A DNA stretch of 64,000 nt. Origin: Acidobacteriota bacterium (GTDB lineage Bacteria > Acidobacteriota > Terriglobia > UBA7540). The notes under the pieces are model-generated. The model saw only the letters and a list, made by a program, of their open reading frames with translations, was not told where the DNA came from and made no database searches. Positions 19,843 to 28,326 of the stretch are shown here, piece after piece (positions within the stretch are counted from its first letter, which is position 1; the number at the start of each line of letters is the position of its first letter). The position numbers and the translations under genes were made by a program. The stretch covers positions 24,038 to 88,037 of the forward strand of contig PLSX01000231.1 in assembly GCA_003165315.1 (NCBI GenBank), given 5' to 3'.

Positions 19843-20919
19843 TCACTTCGCCAAAACCGGGCAATTCCCTGCCTCGTCGCGCACCCGCAGCCAGGTGGCG
19901 GGGGGAATTTTGAGGAACAGGTCCACAATGTGCGGGTCAAATTGCCTGCCACTCCAGCGCTGAACTTCCTTCCGGGCGGCTTCAAAACCCGGGCCTTTGC
20001 GATAGCTGCGATCGCTGGTCATGGCGTCCAGCGTATCGGCCACGGTAAACAGGCGCGCCCCCAGAGGAATTTCAGCACCTTTGAGTCCGTCCGGATAGCC
20101 CGTGCCATCGTAGCGTTCGTGGTGGTGCCGAACGACGGCGCTGGCCGGACGCAAAAAGGGAACGCGCTTCAGAATATCGTCGCCAGCCACGGGGTGCCTG
20201 CGCATCTCCATCCATTCATCCGCGGTCAGCTTGGCAGGCTTCAGCAGAATGGCATCGGCAACGGAAATCTTGCCAATATCGTGCAGCAGGGCGCCTTGTT
20301 CGAGGGAGGGCAAAAGCGCCGGGGGAAAGCCCGCCCGCCTCGCAAGGTAGCGCGTGTAGGCGCGGACGCGCAAGGAGTGGGAAAACGTCTCGTGCTCGCG
20401 CGAGTCGAGCGCCGCCACCAGGGCTTCAAGCGTCATCTGGTAGTTGGATTCCAATTCGCTCAGCGCCACCTCCAGTTCGTGGGTGCGGCGCTGAATGCTG
20501 GTTTCCAGCGACCCTTTGTAAGCCCGCGCCTGCCGCAAGCTCAACAGGCGCTCAAATGTGCGGGTCACCGAGCGGGTGATCTCTTCCGCCGTAAGAGGCT
20601 TCAGGAGGAAGTCGGAAGCTTGCAGGCGGAGCGCCAGAATGACCGTCTCGACCTGGATCTCTCCTGTCACCAGGATGAAGCCAACGTCCCACCGGGTTTG
20701 TTGCGCCATGGAAAGAAGGTCCAAGCCGGAGGCGCCGGGCATCCAGACGTCGCAGACAATGATGTCAAAATCGCCGCTCTCAATCGATTCCAATGCTAGG
20801 GCGGCATCGCCCGCCTCGGCCACACGGGCGGCGTTTTCTTTCAGCACCTCGCGGAAGAAGAAACGCACTGCGGCGTCGTCGTCAACCACAAGGACTTTTG
20901 GAAGTGATTGGTTTATCAT
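19843..20919 (-). CDS. Response regulator with HD-GYP domain
   Basis: 358 aa; VLVVDDDAAVR..DIIVCDVWMPGASGLD; HSLRVRAYTRYLARRAG..LLHDIGKISV..HHERYDGTGYPDGLKGAEIPLGARLFTVADTLDAMTSDRSYR. Confidence 0.93.
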   Translation of the reverse strand: MINQSLPKVLVVDDDAAVRFFFREVLKENAARVAEAGDAALALESIESGDFDIIVCDVWMPGASGLDLLSMAQQTRWDVGFILVTGEIQVETVILALRLQASDFLLKPLTAEEITRSVTRTFERLLSLRQARAYKGSLETSIQRRTHELEVALSELESNYQMTLEALVAALDSREHETFSHSLRVRAYTRYLARRAGFPPALLPSLEQGALLHDIGKISVADAILLKPAKLTADEWMEMRRHPVAGDDILKRVPFLRPASAVVRHHHERYDGTGYPDGLKGAEIPLGARLFTVADTLDAMTSDRSYRKGPGFEAARKEVQRWSGRQFDPHIVDLFLKIPPATWLRVRDEAGNCPVLAK

Positions 20920-21235
20920 AATTTTTCCTGGCGCATAGCTCCACCCGACTGGGGTCAGCGCGGTGTCTTTGGCCCCCCGAGAGTCCTAACACTAGGTTCA
21001 ATCGGCCCCCCTTCCAATTATCTTTAGCTACACACTGACTACTGAAAGCTGAGAACGGAAGACATCTTCGTTGAGATTTCCTCATCCTCCGGGCAATTCC
21101 TGCCGAAATAAGGTGTGATTAATGAAGGCGAGACCTTCATGAGAGAGTCGAGACCAGAGCGGGAACCAAATTTCGCCTCTCTATCCTAATGCCAGCAGGG
21201 CCAGACATAGTTTGGTCCACGGAAAAGGTGAGAAG

Positions 21236-21910
21236 ATGCGAGTCCTCATTGCGGAAGATGACAAACCGGTGGCGAGTTTCGTGCAGAAGGGGCTGGAAGC
21301 CGAGCAATACGCCGTGGACATTGCCCAGGACGGTGATGAGGCACAGTTCATGGTGAGCCAATTTGATTATGACGTGGCGGTGCTCGATCTTACCCTGCCG
21401 CGCATCGATGGATTGGATGTGCTCAAGCATATTCGTGAATCCAAACCGGCGATGCCCGTGCTCATTCTAACCGGCCGCAACCGCGTGGAAGACCGGGTGA
21501 AGGGTTTGGACCTGGGGGCCGACGACTACCTGACCAAGCCTTTTTCCTTTACCGAACTTTCCGCCCGGGTTCGGGCCCTCTTGCGGCGCTCATCCATGCC
21601 GGCGGAAGTCATGCTGCGGGTTGCCGACCTGGAATTGAACCGGGTGGAAAGGGTCGTGAAGCGCGCCGGCAATGCCATCGAAATGACCCCAAAGGAGTTC
21701 TCCCTGCTGGAATACCTCATGCGGAACGTCGGCCGTTGTGTAACGCGCGCCATGATCATTGAACACGTCTGGAACCTCTCCTTTGACACCATGACCAACG
21801 TCGTGGATGTCTACATCAACTATGTGCGGAAGAAGGTGGACCAGAATTTTGAGCGCAAACTGATTCACACCATTCGGGGCGTCGGCTATCAAATTGGGGA
21901 AGAGGCCTGA
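21236..21910 (+). CDS. OmpR-family response regulator
   Basis: MRVLIAEDDKPVASFV..DVAVLDLTLPRIDGLDVL..DYLTKPFSFTELSARVRALLRR plus trans_reg_C domain. Confidence 0.93.
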   Translation: MRVLIAEDDKPVASFVQKGLEAEQYAVDIAQDGDEAQFMVSQFDYDVAVLDLTLPRIDGLDVLKHIRESKPAMPVLILTGRNRVEDRVKGLDLGADDYLTKPFSFTELSARVRALLRRSSMPAEVMLRVADLELNRVERVVKRAGNAIEMTPKEFSLLEYLMRNVGRCVTRAMIIEHVWNLSFDTMTNVVDVYINYVRKKVDQNFERKLIHTIRGVGYQIGEEA

Positions 21911-22025
21911 GGGGAACAAGAAGGCAGTAGGCAGAATGTGATTAGCAGCAATCGGTTAATCGGGAGAGCGAGAGATTAGTCGATCGGCTGACGATTCGAT
22001 CACGGCATGGTCGCGGGGTGGAAAA

Positions 22026-22862
22026 ATGGATGAAAGAGAGCAGATTTTGAGTCACCTGAAACCACTTGAGGAAATTCAGTCTGAAGGGGAGTCCGGTTCT
22101 TCCTGCTCACCCGATCGCCAGGCCGCACGAACACTCGAAGCACCAATCTGTTCCCCCGATCACCCCCTTACTCGATTGCCTGGTTCAGAGAAGTGCCGTG
22201 AATGCCTGGCAGCGATGGCTCATCGTCTGGCCCAGCCCATGACTGCGCTGCGCGGCGGCATTGAGTTGGGGCTGATGGGAAAACGCACTTTGGCGGACTA
22301 CCGGACACTGCTGGAACAATCTCTGCAACTTGCCGATGGCATTGTGCAAATGATCGTTTCGCTGCGTGACCTCAGTGAGGCAGGTGCGCCTGGTGGCACA
22401 CCTGAGAGCTTCTCTCTTGAAACCGCGGTCACGAAGGTCCTGGCGGAAATGGAAGTGCTGGCTCAATCCAGGAATCTCCACTTACAACTCGATGCCAGAG
22501 AGGCGGCGAAGGTCTGCACCGACCCCATACGTTTGAGTGAAGCGCTCCAAAGCCTCCTCGCCTGGATCATCCAGAGCAGTGCTGGCGGCGGCGCCATTGC
22601 GTTGAAACTTTCGACAACGGAGGGGATTGCCAGGGTATTCCTCTCACCTCCGCGCTTGGATTTGCAATACCTTCAGATCAAAATGCTTGAGGACATTGCC
22701 ACACCGGGCTTGCTCTTTTCCCATGCCTCGAAGAACGGTGCCCTGGGATGGGCCATCCATCAGCGACTGCTGGACGGATTAGGAGGCAAGTTGGAAATGC
22801 TCACTGAAGGTCCGGACGCCGGGTGCATTTGCATCAGTCTCCCCATGGCGCAAGCGGACTGA
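22026..22862 (+). CDS. Histidine-kinase-like protein with degenerate ATPase domain, no evident sensor domain
   Basis: 278 aa; MAHRLAQPMTALRGGIELGLMGKRTLADYR resembles a HisKA H-box; LQSLLAWIIQSSAGGG at the N-box position lacks the Asn. Confidence 0.6.
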   Translation: MDEREQILSHLKPLEEIQSEGESGSSCSPDRQAARTLEAPICSPDHPLTRLPGSEKCRECLAAMAHRLAQPMTALRGGIELGLMGKRTLADYRTLLEQSLQLADGIVQMIVSLRDLSEAGAPGGTPESFSLETAVTKVLAEMEVLAQSRNLHLQLDAREAAKVCTDPIRLSEALQSLLAWIIQSSAGGGAIALKLSTTEGIARVFLSPPRLDLQYLQIKMLEDIATPGLLFSHASKNGALGWAIHQRLLDGLGGKLEMLTEGPDAGCICISLPMAQAD

Positions 22863-23022
22863 GGTAAGAAAGCTCTCATGAAATTCCTTTTTCAAAGCCG
22901 ATAACTCGGGGAACGGACCCCGATGTTGAATTCTTCTGTCCTTTCAAATTGGAGCAATCTAACCCTGGCTTAATCCCCATTTAAGAACACCGTGACAGAA
23001 ATAGACTCTACCCGACGAGGAA

Positions 23023-24264
23023 ATGATGACCACCAGCACCCTCCATGCCATCCGCAAAACCCACCTTTCCACCATCATCGCCAGCCCCAGCGCCGTTTTT
23101 CGAGAGCAGGTGTTGCAAGAACTCGCCGCGCGCAATTGCTGCGCGGAAGAAGCCTTCGGTGGGGCGGAAGCGCTGGCAATGGTGGAGGAGGGCGATTGCC
23201 GAACCTTGTTGCTTGATCAGTTTCTGCCTGACCTGGATGTGGCGGAACTGGTCGGAATCATCCGTGCCCGCCATCCCCAGGTTGAAATTCAGGTGCTCGA
23301 CTCCCAGGCAGGATACAAAGCCGTTGTGGACTGCAAGGAATTACCATCCGACTCAAGCAAGTTGTTTCACCTGCTACAGAATTCCCGCGAGCCACGCATC
23401 CCCGTGGAACTGGCAGACCCGATGCCGCAGCCAATGCCCGGGCCCCCGGCCTTGTCAGGTGACATCGATCCACTGCCCGGAATGACGGGCTGCAGCGCCT
23501 CCATGCGACGGGTATATCGTCTGGCCCGGCTTGTCGCCCCGCGGCAAACCACCGTCCTGCTGACTGGCGAGACTGGTACCGGCAAGGAACTGGTGGCACG
23601 GGCGTTGCACGTCTTGAGTCCGCGGCGGGAGCACCCCTTCGTGGTCATCAATTGCGCCGCCATCCCAGAACCTCTGCTGGAAGCAGAACTGTTCGGCTAC
23701 AACCGCGGTGCATTCACGGGCGCCTTCCAGTCCCGCATGGGGCGCATTCAGATGGCGAATACCGGTACGGTTCTGCTCGACGAAGTGGGCGACCTTCCCC
23801 TCTCGATGCAAGCCAAGTTCCTGCGTTTCTTGCAGGAAGGCGAGGTGCAGCGGCTGGGTAATTCCGATCCCCTGCGGATCGACGCCCGCGTTATCGCCGC
23901 CACCAACGCCAATCTTCCCCGCATGGTCAAGGAAGGACGCTTCCGCGACGACCTCTATTACCGGCTGGCGGTTTTCCCACTCGAAATCGATCCGTTGCGC
24001 CTGCGACGGGAAGATATCGTCCCCCTGGCTGAGCGCTTCCTCAATATCTTCTCCCAGGAGGCGCACGTGCCCACAAAGACATTTTCGCCGGTGGCCGCTC
24101 GTGCGCTCGAACAGTATCCGTGGCCGGGAAATGTGCGAGAACTACGGCAGGTGATTGAGCGAGCTTTCATCCTGGCGGAAGACGAGCGGGAGCTTCAGGC
24201 CCGGCATTTTCCATGGGGAATGGGAGAGCTTTCTTCTGAGAGAAATTTTAGGACCGCGGGCTAA
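23023..24264 (+). CDS. Sigma-54 interaction (AAA+) regulator with atypical receiver, FleQ/FlrA-like, lacking C-terminal HTH
   Basis: 413 aa; LLTGETGTGKELVARALH, YNRGAFTGAF, LLDEVGDLPLSMQAKFLRFLQEGEVQRLG; ends ~30 aa after the AAA+ region. Confidence 0.88.
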   Translation: MMTTSTLHAIRKTHLSTIIASPSAVFREQVLQELAARNCCAEEAFGGAEALAMVEEGDCRTLLLDQFLPDLDVAELVGIIRARHPQVEIQVLDSQAGYKAVVDCKELPSDSSKLFHLLQNSREPRIPVELADPMPQPMPGPPALSGDIDPLPGMTGCSASMRRVYRLARLVAPRQTTVLLTGETGTGKELVARALHVLSPRREHPFVVINCAAIPEPLLEAELFGYNRGAFTGAFQSRMGRIQMANTGTVLLDEVGDLPLSMQAKFLRFLQEGEVQRLGNSDPLRIDARVIAATNANLPRMVKEGRFRDDLYYRLAVFPLEIDPLRLRREDIVPLAERFLNIFSQEAHVPTKTFSPVAARALEQYPWPGNVRELRQVIERAFILAEDERELQARHFPWGMGELSSERNFRTAG

Positions 24265-24296
24265 AGTTGGCCCCGCCCGTGCTTTCAAGGCTAGTT

Positions 24297-25589
24297 GCCA
24301 TGCAAACATTGCCCGTTGATCGGCAAAAAAAGCTCGCTCCCGCAGCAGGTTCCACCCGCTCGACACGGCGTGCCTTGGCGGCTGCATTTGTTTCCTTTAA
24401 TCAGACCGCCGGAGCGCTCGAGACCACGTACACCAAGCTGCAATCGGAGGTCGGACGGCTGCGGCACGAGCTTGAGGACAAAAATCGAAGCTTGGCACAA
24501 AGTCTGGAAGAAAACCAGCGGGTGCGCACAGATCTGGCCAGAATCGTGGAAGGCTTGCCATGTGGCGTCCTGGTGTTCGATGGGGGAATGAATTTGCGCA
24601 TGATCAACCCGGCTGCGAGTCGTTTGCTCAACTCCAGCGATGAGGAGTCCACCTCTCGGGAAACCTCGACACCTCAATTATTGGGTTCTCTGCTTGCGGC
24701 GATTCCCCGGGAAGATTTCAGCCACGAACAGGAATGGATTGTTGACGGTTCGCGTGGTGAACGAACTTTGGGCGTGACGCGCGCGTGGTTCCAAACCAAA
24801 GAGTCGGGCGGCGACTCCATTCTCATCCTGCGCGATCTGACCGAGGCCAAGCAACTTGAACGCGAGCGTGAAGTGTCGCGCCGATCACAGGCGCTCGCAG
24901 ATGTGGCCACGCTGCTCGCCCACGAAGTTCGAAATCCACTGGGAAGTTTGGAACTTTTTGCCGGTCTTCTGGCAGACGCATTGGCTGACCAGAAGGAGTT
25001 GCAGCCCTGGATCAGTCACGTTCAGGCAGGATTGCGTTCTCTGGCCGCGACAGTGAACAATGTCCTGCAATTTCACAGTCAGCCGTCCCCGCAGCTTCTT
25101 CCCATGGACCTTCGGCGGCTGGTGGGGGAGACGGTGGAATTCCTACATCCGTTGGCGCGCCAAAAAGAGATGCACATTAAGTGGCTGGCCCCGAAGTCCC
25201 CTGTCTGCATCCTTGCCGACCCCTCACGGCTCCAGCAGGCATTCTTCAATCTGGCGCTTAATGCTTTTCGGGCGATGAAGCCCGGCGGCACGCTCTCCGT
25301 CAGCATCATCGCGAGCGAAGAAGATTCATCTCCCACGATAGCCATGGCTTTTGCGGATCAGGGAACGGGAATCCGGGCAGAGAACCTGGAGAGGATCTTT
25401 GAGCCAGGGTTCACCACGCAAAGCAGCAGCCCGGGGTTAGGCTTGGCAGTCGCGCGCAAGGTGATCGAACAACATGGCGGCACGGTTCTGGTTGAAAGCC
25501 AGGAGGGAAGAGGAACGACATTTACATTGACCCTTCCCCTGGCTAAGCAAGGAATGATGGGGGGATCCGGCGGTCGATTGAGCGGGTGA
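24297..25589 (+). CDS. PAS sensor histidine kinase (FlrB/FleS-like)
   Basis: LADVATLLAHEVRNPLGSLELFAGLL (H-box), FFNLALNAFRAM, FADQGTGIRAENLERIFEPGFTT, GLGLAVARKVIEQHGG. Confidence 0.9.
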   Translation, partial: AMQTLPVDRQKKLAPAAGSTRSTRRALAAAFVSFNQTAGALETTYTKLQSEVGRLRHELEDKNRSLAQSLEENQRVRTDLARIVEGLPCGVLVFDGGMNLRMINPAASRLLNSSDEESTSRETSTPQLLGSLLAAIPREDFSHEQEWIVDGSRGERTLGVTRAWFQTKESGGDSILILRDLTEAKQLEREREVSRRSQALADVATLLAHEVRNPLGSLELFAGLLADALADQKELQPWISHVQAGLRSLAATVNNVLQFHSQPSPQLLPMDLRRLVGETVEFLHPLARQKEMHIKWLAPKSPVCILADPSRLQQAFFNLALNAFRAMKPGGTLSVSIIASEEDSSPTIAMAFADQGTGIRAENLERIFEPGFTTQSSSPGLGLAVARKVIEQHGGTVLVESQEGRGTTFTLTLPLAKQGMMGGSGGRLSG

Positions 25590-25669
25590 ACAAAAGGCAA
25601 TTCCCACTGGGGTGAGCTGTTGTTTGACCGATTGCCGACCAACCGGCCACAGGATCGAAAGGTGGAAGG

Positions 25670-26998
25670 ATGAATCAGGTTCTGGTTGTGGACGATGAAA
25701 TCGCTATGCGGGTTGCGCTGGAGGCAAATTTTCGCCGGCAGGGGTGGAAAGTGACGACAGCCTCGGGAACAAGTGAAGCACTGGAACGCTTCCGTCAATT
25801 CCCATGTCCGCTGGTGGTCACCGACATGCGGATGCCGGATGGCGACGGGCTACGCGTCATGCAGGGAGTGCGCGCCCTAGCGCCGGAGACCGCGGTGATC
25901 TTTCTTACCGCCTTTGCTAACGTGCCGGAGGCTGTAAATGCCATGCGGCAGGGCGCATGCGATTACCTGATTAAACCCATCTCCTTTGAGCAATTGAAGG
26001 AAGCCGCCGCCCGCATCATGGGTTCGGGTATCAATAAAATCCCAATGGCGGATTATGGGGATTTTATCGGCAGTTCCACCGTGACCCAGCGGCTGATTGA
26101 CCGCGCCCGTCAAGTCGCCCGCACCGACGCGGATATTCTCATGGAGGCGGAGAGCGGCACGGGTAAGGAGTTGCTTGCCCGGCTGGTGCACCGATGCAGC
26201 CCTCGCAGTCAGCGTCCCTTTGTTGCGGTCAATTGCGCAGGTTTTCCTGACACCCTGCTGGAGAGCGAATTGTTCGGCCACATGCGTGGCGCCTTTACCG
26301 GAGCAATGGCTTCCAAGGCGGGAAAATTCGAGCTGGCCCACACCGGCACGCTTCTGCTCGACGAAATCGGCGAGATGCCACTCACCCTGCAGCCGAAGCT
26401 GCTGCGGGTTTTGCAAGAACGGGAGATCGACAGGCTGGGTGACACTCGCCCACTCCACATCGATGTAAGGGTGATCGCCACCACCAATCGACCTCTGGCG
26501 GCAATGGTGGCAGAGGGCAAATTTCGAGCCGACTTATTCTTCCGGCTTAATGTAATTCCCCTCACGCTTCCGCCCCTGCGGGAACGGCGCGATGACATTC
26601 CGGATCTGGTGAACCACTTCGTACGCAAATACGCTCCGGCCTCGCGCTCGAATGTCGTGCGATTTTCACCGGAGCTACTGGAGCGTCTAAGAGCTTATGA
26701 ATGGCCGGGGAACGTACGCGAGTTGGAAAACTTTGTACGCCGCGCTCTGGTGCTTATTCCTGGACCTGTGGTGGGATTGGAACTGCTTCCTGATGCTGGA
26801 TTTCAGAACGTAGACTCCGCAGCGGGGGAGATTGAACCGGGACTGACCTTGCGCGAACTGGAGCGCACCCTTCTGGAAAAAACGCTGGACGCAACCGGAG
26901 GCAATCGTACGCGCGCGGCGGGAATGCTGGGCGTCAGCCTGCGCACCGTGCGCAATAAGATTCGTGAATTCGGATTGCCTCCACGGAGGGCGTTATGA
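25670..26998 (+). CDS. Sigma-54 dependent response regulator (FlrC/FleR-like)
   Basis: 442 aa; VLVVDDEIAMR..VVTDMRMPDGDG; MRGAFTGAMASKAG; C-terminal Fis-type HTH GGNRTRAAGMLGVSLRTVRNKI. Confidence 0.92.
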   Translation: MNQVLVVDDEIAMRVALEANFRRQGWKVTTASGTSEALERFRQFPCPLVVTDMRMPDGDGLRVMQGVRALAPETAVIFLTAFANVPEAVNAMRQGACDYLIKPISFEQLKEAAARIMGSGINKIPMADYGDFIGSSTVTQRLIDRARQVARTDADILMEAESGTGKELLARLVHRCSPRSQRPFVAVNCAGFPDTLLESELFGHMRGAFTGAMASKAGKFELAHTGTLLLDEIGEMPLTLQPKLLRVLQEREIDRLGDTRPLHIDVRVIATTNRPLAAMVAEGKFRADLFFRLNVIPLTLPPLRERRDDIPDLVNHFVRKYAPASRSNVVRFSPELLERLRAYEWPGNVRELENFVRRALVLIPGPVVGLELLPDAGFQNVDSAAGEIEPGLTLRELERTLLEKTLDATGGNRTRAAGMLGVSLRTVRNKIREFGLPPRRAL

Positions 26999-27351
26999 AT
27001 TGGATTGAAACTCCCACCATGCAGCGTGTCGAGCGCTATTTGGATCTGGTGACTTTTCGTCATGAACTGGTTTCCAGCAACCTTGCCAACGTCGATACCC
27101 CGGGGTATCACACCCAGGACGTTGATTTCGATGCTGAGGTCCGGCGGGCCGAGCAGAGGCTGGAGGGCGTGCCAGTGTCCCCCCATGTGCAGGAAGTGAA
27201 GGGACTCATCGAACGCCCGGATGGCAACAACGTGAGCCTGGAGCGAGAGACCATGGCCCTGGCACAGGTCCAGCTTCAGTACCACGCCGGCGTAGAACTA
27301 CTTCGTAATGAACTCCATATGGTCCAATCGGCCATCAACGAAGGGAAATAA
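26995..27351 (+). CDS. flgB: Flagellar basal-body rod protein FlgB
   Basis: 118 aa; LVSSNLANVDTPGYHTQDVDFDAEV; 4-bp overlap with upstream gene. Confidence 0.93.
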   Translation: MNWIETPTMQRVERYLDLVTFRHELVSSNLANVDTPGYHTQDVDFDAEVRRAEQRLEGVPVSPHVQEVKGLIERPDGNNVSLERETMALAQVQLQYHAGVELLRNELHMVQSAINEGK

Positions 27352-27355
27352 CAAA

Positions 27356-27796
27356 ATGAATCTATTTAATGTCCTTGATATCAATTCATCCGCACTGACG
27401 GCCGAGCGGGAGCGAGCTGAGGTGACGGCCAGCAACATGGCAAACACTGAGACCACAAGCACCGCTGGCGGCGGCCCTTACAAGAAACAACTGGTTGTTT
27501 TTGGAACGGAGCAGCCGGGTCAGGGCAGGTTCGCGCTGACAATGTCGCGGTTTGGCGATCTACACGCGCGCGGAGTAAAAGTTGAACAGGTAGTGCAGGA
27601 CAACGCCCCCCCTATCCGTCGCTATGAACCAGGACATCCGGATGCCGATGCCGATGGCTACGTTTCATTCCCAGACATCAATCCGGTGGAAGAGATGGTC
27701 GACTTGATGGGAGCCGCGCAGGCGTACCAGTTGAACGTGTCCGCGGTGCAGGCCACCAAAGCCATGATCTCGGAGACGATTCAGATTTTGACGTAG
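27356..27796 (+). CDS. flgC: Flagellar basal-body rod protein FlgC
   Basis: SSALTAERERAEVTASNMANTETTSTAGGGPYKKQ ... GYVSFPDINPVEEMVDLMGAAQAYQLNVSAVQATKAM. Confidence 0.95.
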   Translation: MNLFNVLDINSSALTAERERAEVTASNMANTETTSTAGGGPYKKQLVVFGTEQPGQGRFALTMSRFGDLHARGVKVEQVVQDNAPPIRRYEPGHPDADADGYVSFPDINPVEEMVDLMGAAQAYQLNVSAVQATKAMISETIQILT

Positions 27797-27797
27797 T

Positions 27798-27915
27798 GCT
27801 GGAGTCAGGAGTTAGAAGCCAGCGTACGAATTGAATAGACATTGAGACAGCGCTCGTCTGACTTCTGTCTCCTGACCATTGGCTCCTATCTTCCGACTCC
27901 TGAAACTGCCGGAGG
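27798..27915. repeat. GGAGTCAGGAGT-dialect inverted word arrays inside the flagellar operon
   Basis: ctggagtcaggagttagaagccag ... ctgacttctgtctcctgaccattggctcctatcttccgactcctgaa. Confidence 0.85.
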
Positions 27916-27924
27916 GACACGACT

Positions 27925-28224
27925 GTGGGCAATACGATTTCAGGTCTACCACAAATCGACTGGGGAAAAGTCCAACTGGATATCCGCCAGCCTTCCACGG
28001 GCCGCTCGGAATTCTTTCAAACGTTAGAAGGCGCCATGGATAAGGTTCAGGAGATGCAATCCGGGGCGGATCAGCAAGTTGCGAGTGTGCTGCAAGGTAA
28101 TGGGCAGGATCTGCATTCCGCCATGGTGGCGGTGGAGAAAGCGGATCTTTCGTTTCAAATGATGATGCAGGTACGCAACAAGATTGTGCAGGCGTACCAG
28201 ACAATTTCCCAGATGCAGTTTTGA
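27925..28224 (+). CDS. fliE: Flagellar hook-basal body complex protein FliE
   Basis: 99 aa; VASVLQGNGQDLHSAMVAVEKADLSFQMMMQVRNKIVQAYQTISQMQF; GTG start. Confidence 0.93.
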   Translation: MGNTISGLPQIDWGKVQLDIRQPSTGRSEFFQTLEGAMDKVQEMQSGADQQVASVLQGNGQDLHSAMVAVEKADLSFQMMMQVRNKIVQAYQTISQMQF

Positions 28225-28225
28225 C

Positions 28226-28322
28226 TTTCGGCGCTCAGCATTCAACAACAGCCGAGCGGCATAAATATATGCCGGAAACTGACGGTTGAAAGCTGACATC
28301 CGCGAGCTAAGGGCTGAGAGCT
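28226..28322. repeat. AGCTGAC-dialect inverted word arrays between fliE and fliF
   Basis: ctttcggcgctcagcattcaac ... gcggcataaatatatgccgg ... ggttgaaagctgacatccgcgagctaagggctgagagct. Confidence 0.7.
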
Positions 28323-28326
28323 TTAG

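Noticed and set aside
20000-20800. 289-aa plus-strand ORF (19930-20799)
   Set aside because: Antisense to a clear HD-GYP response regulator.
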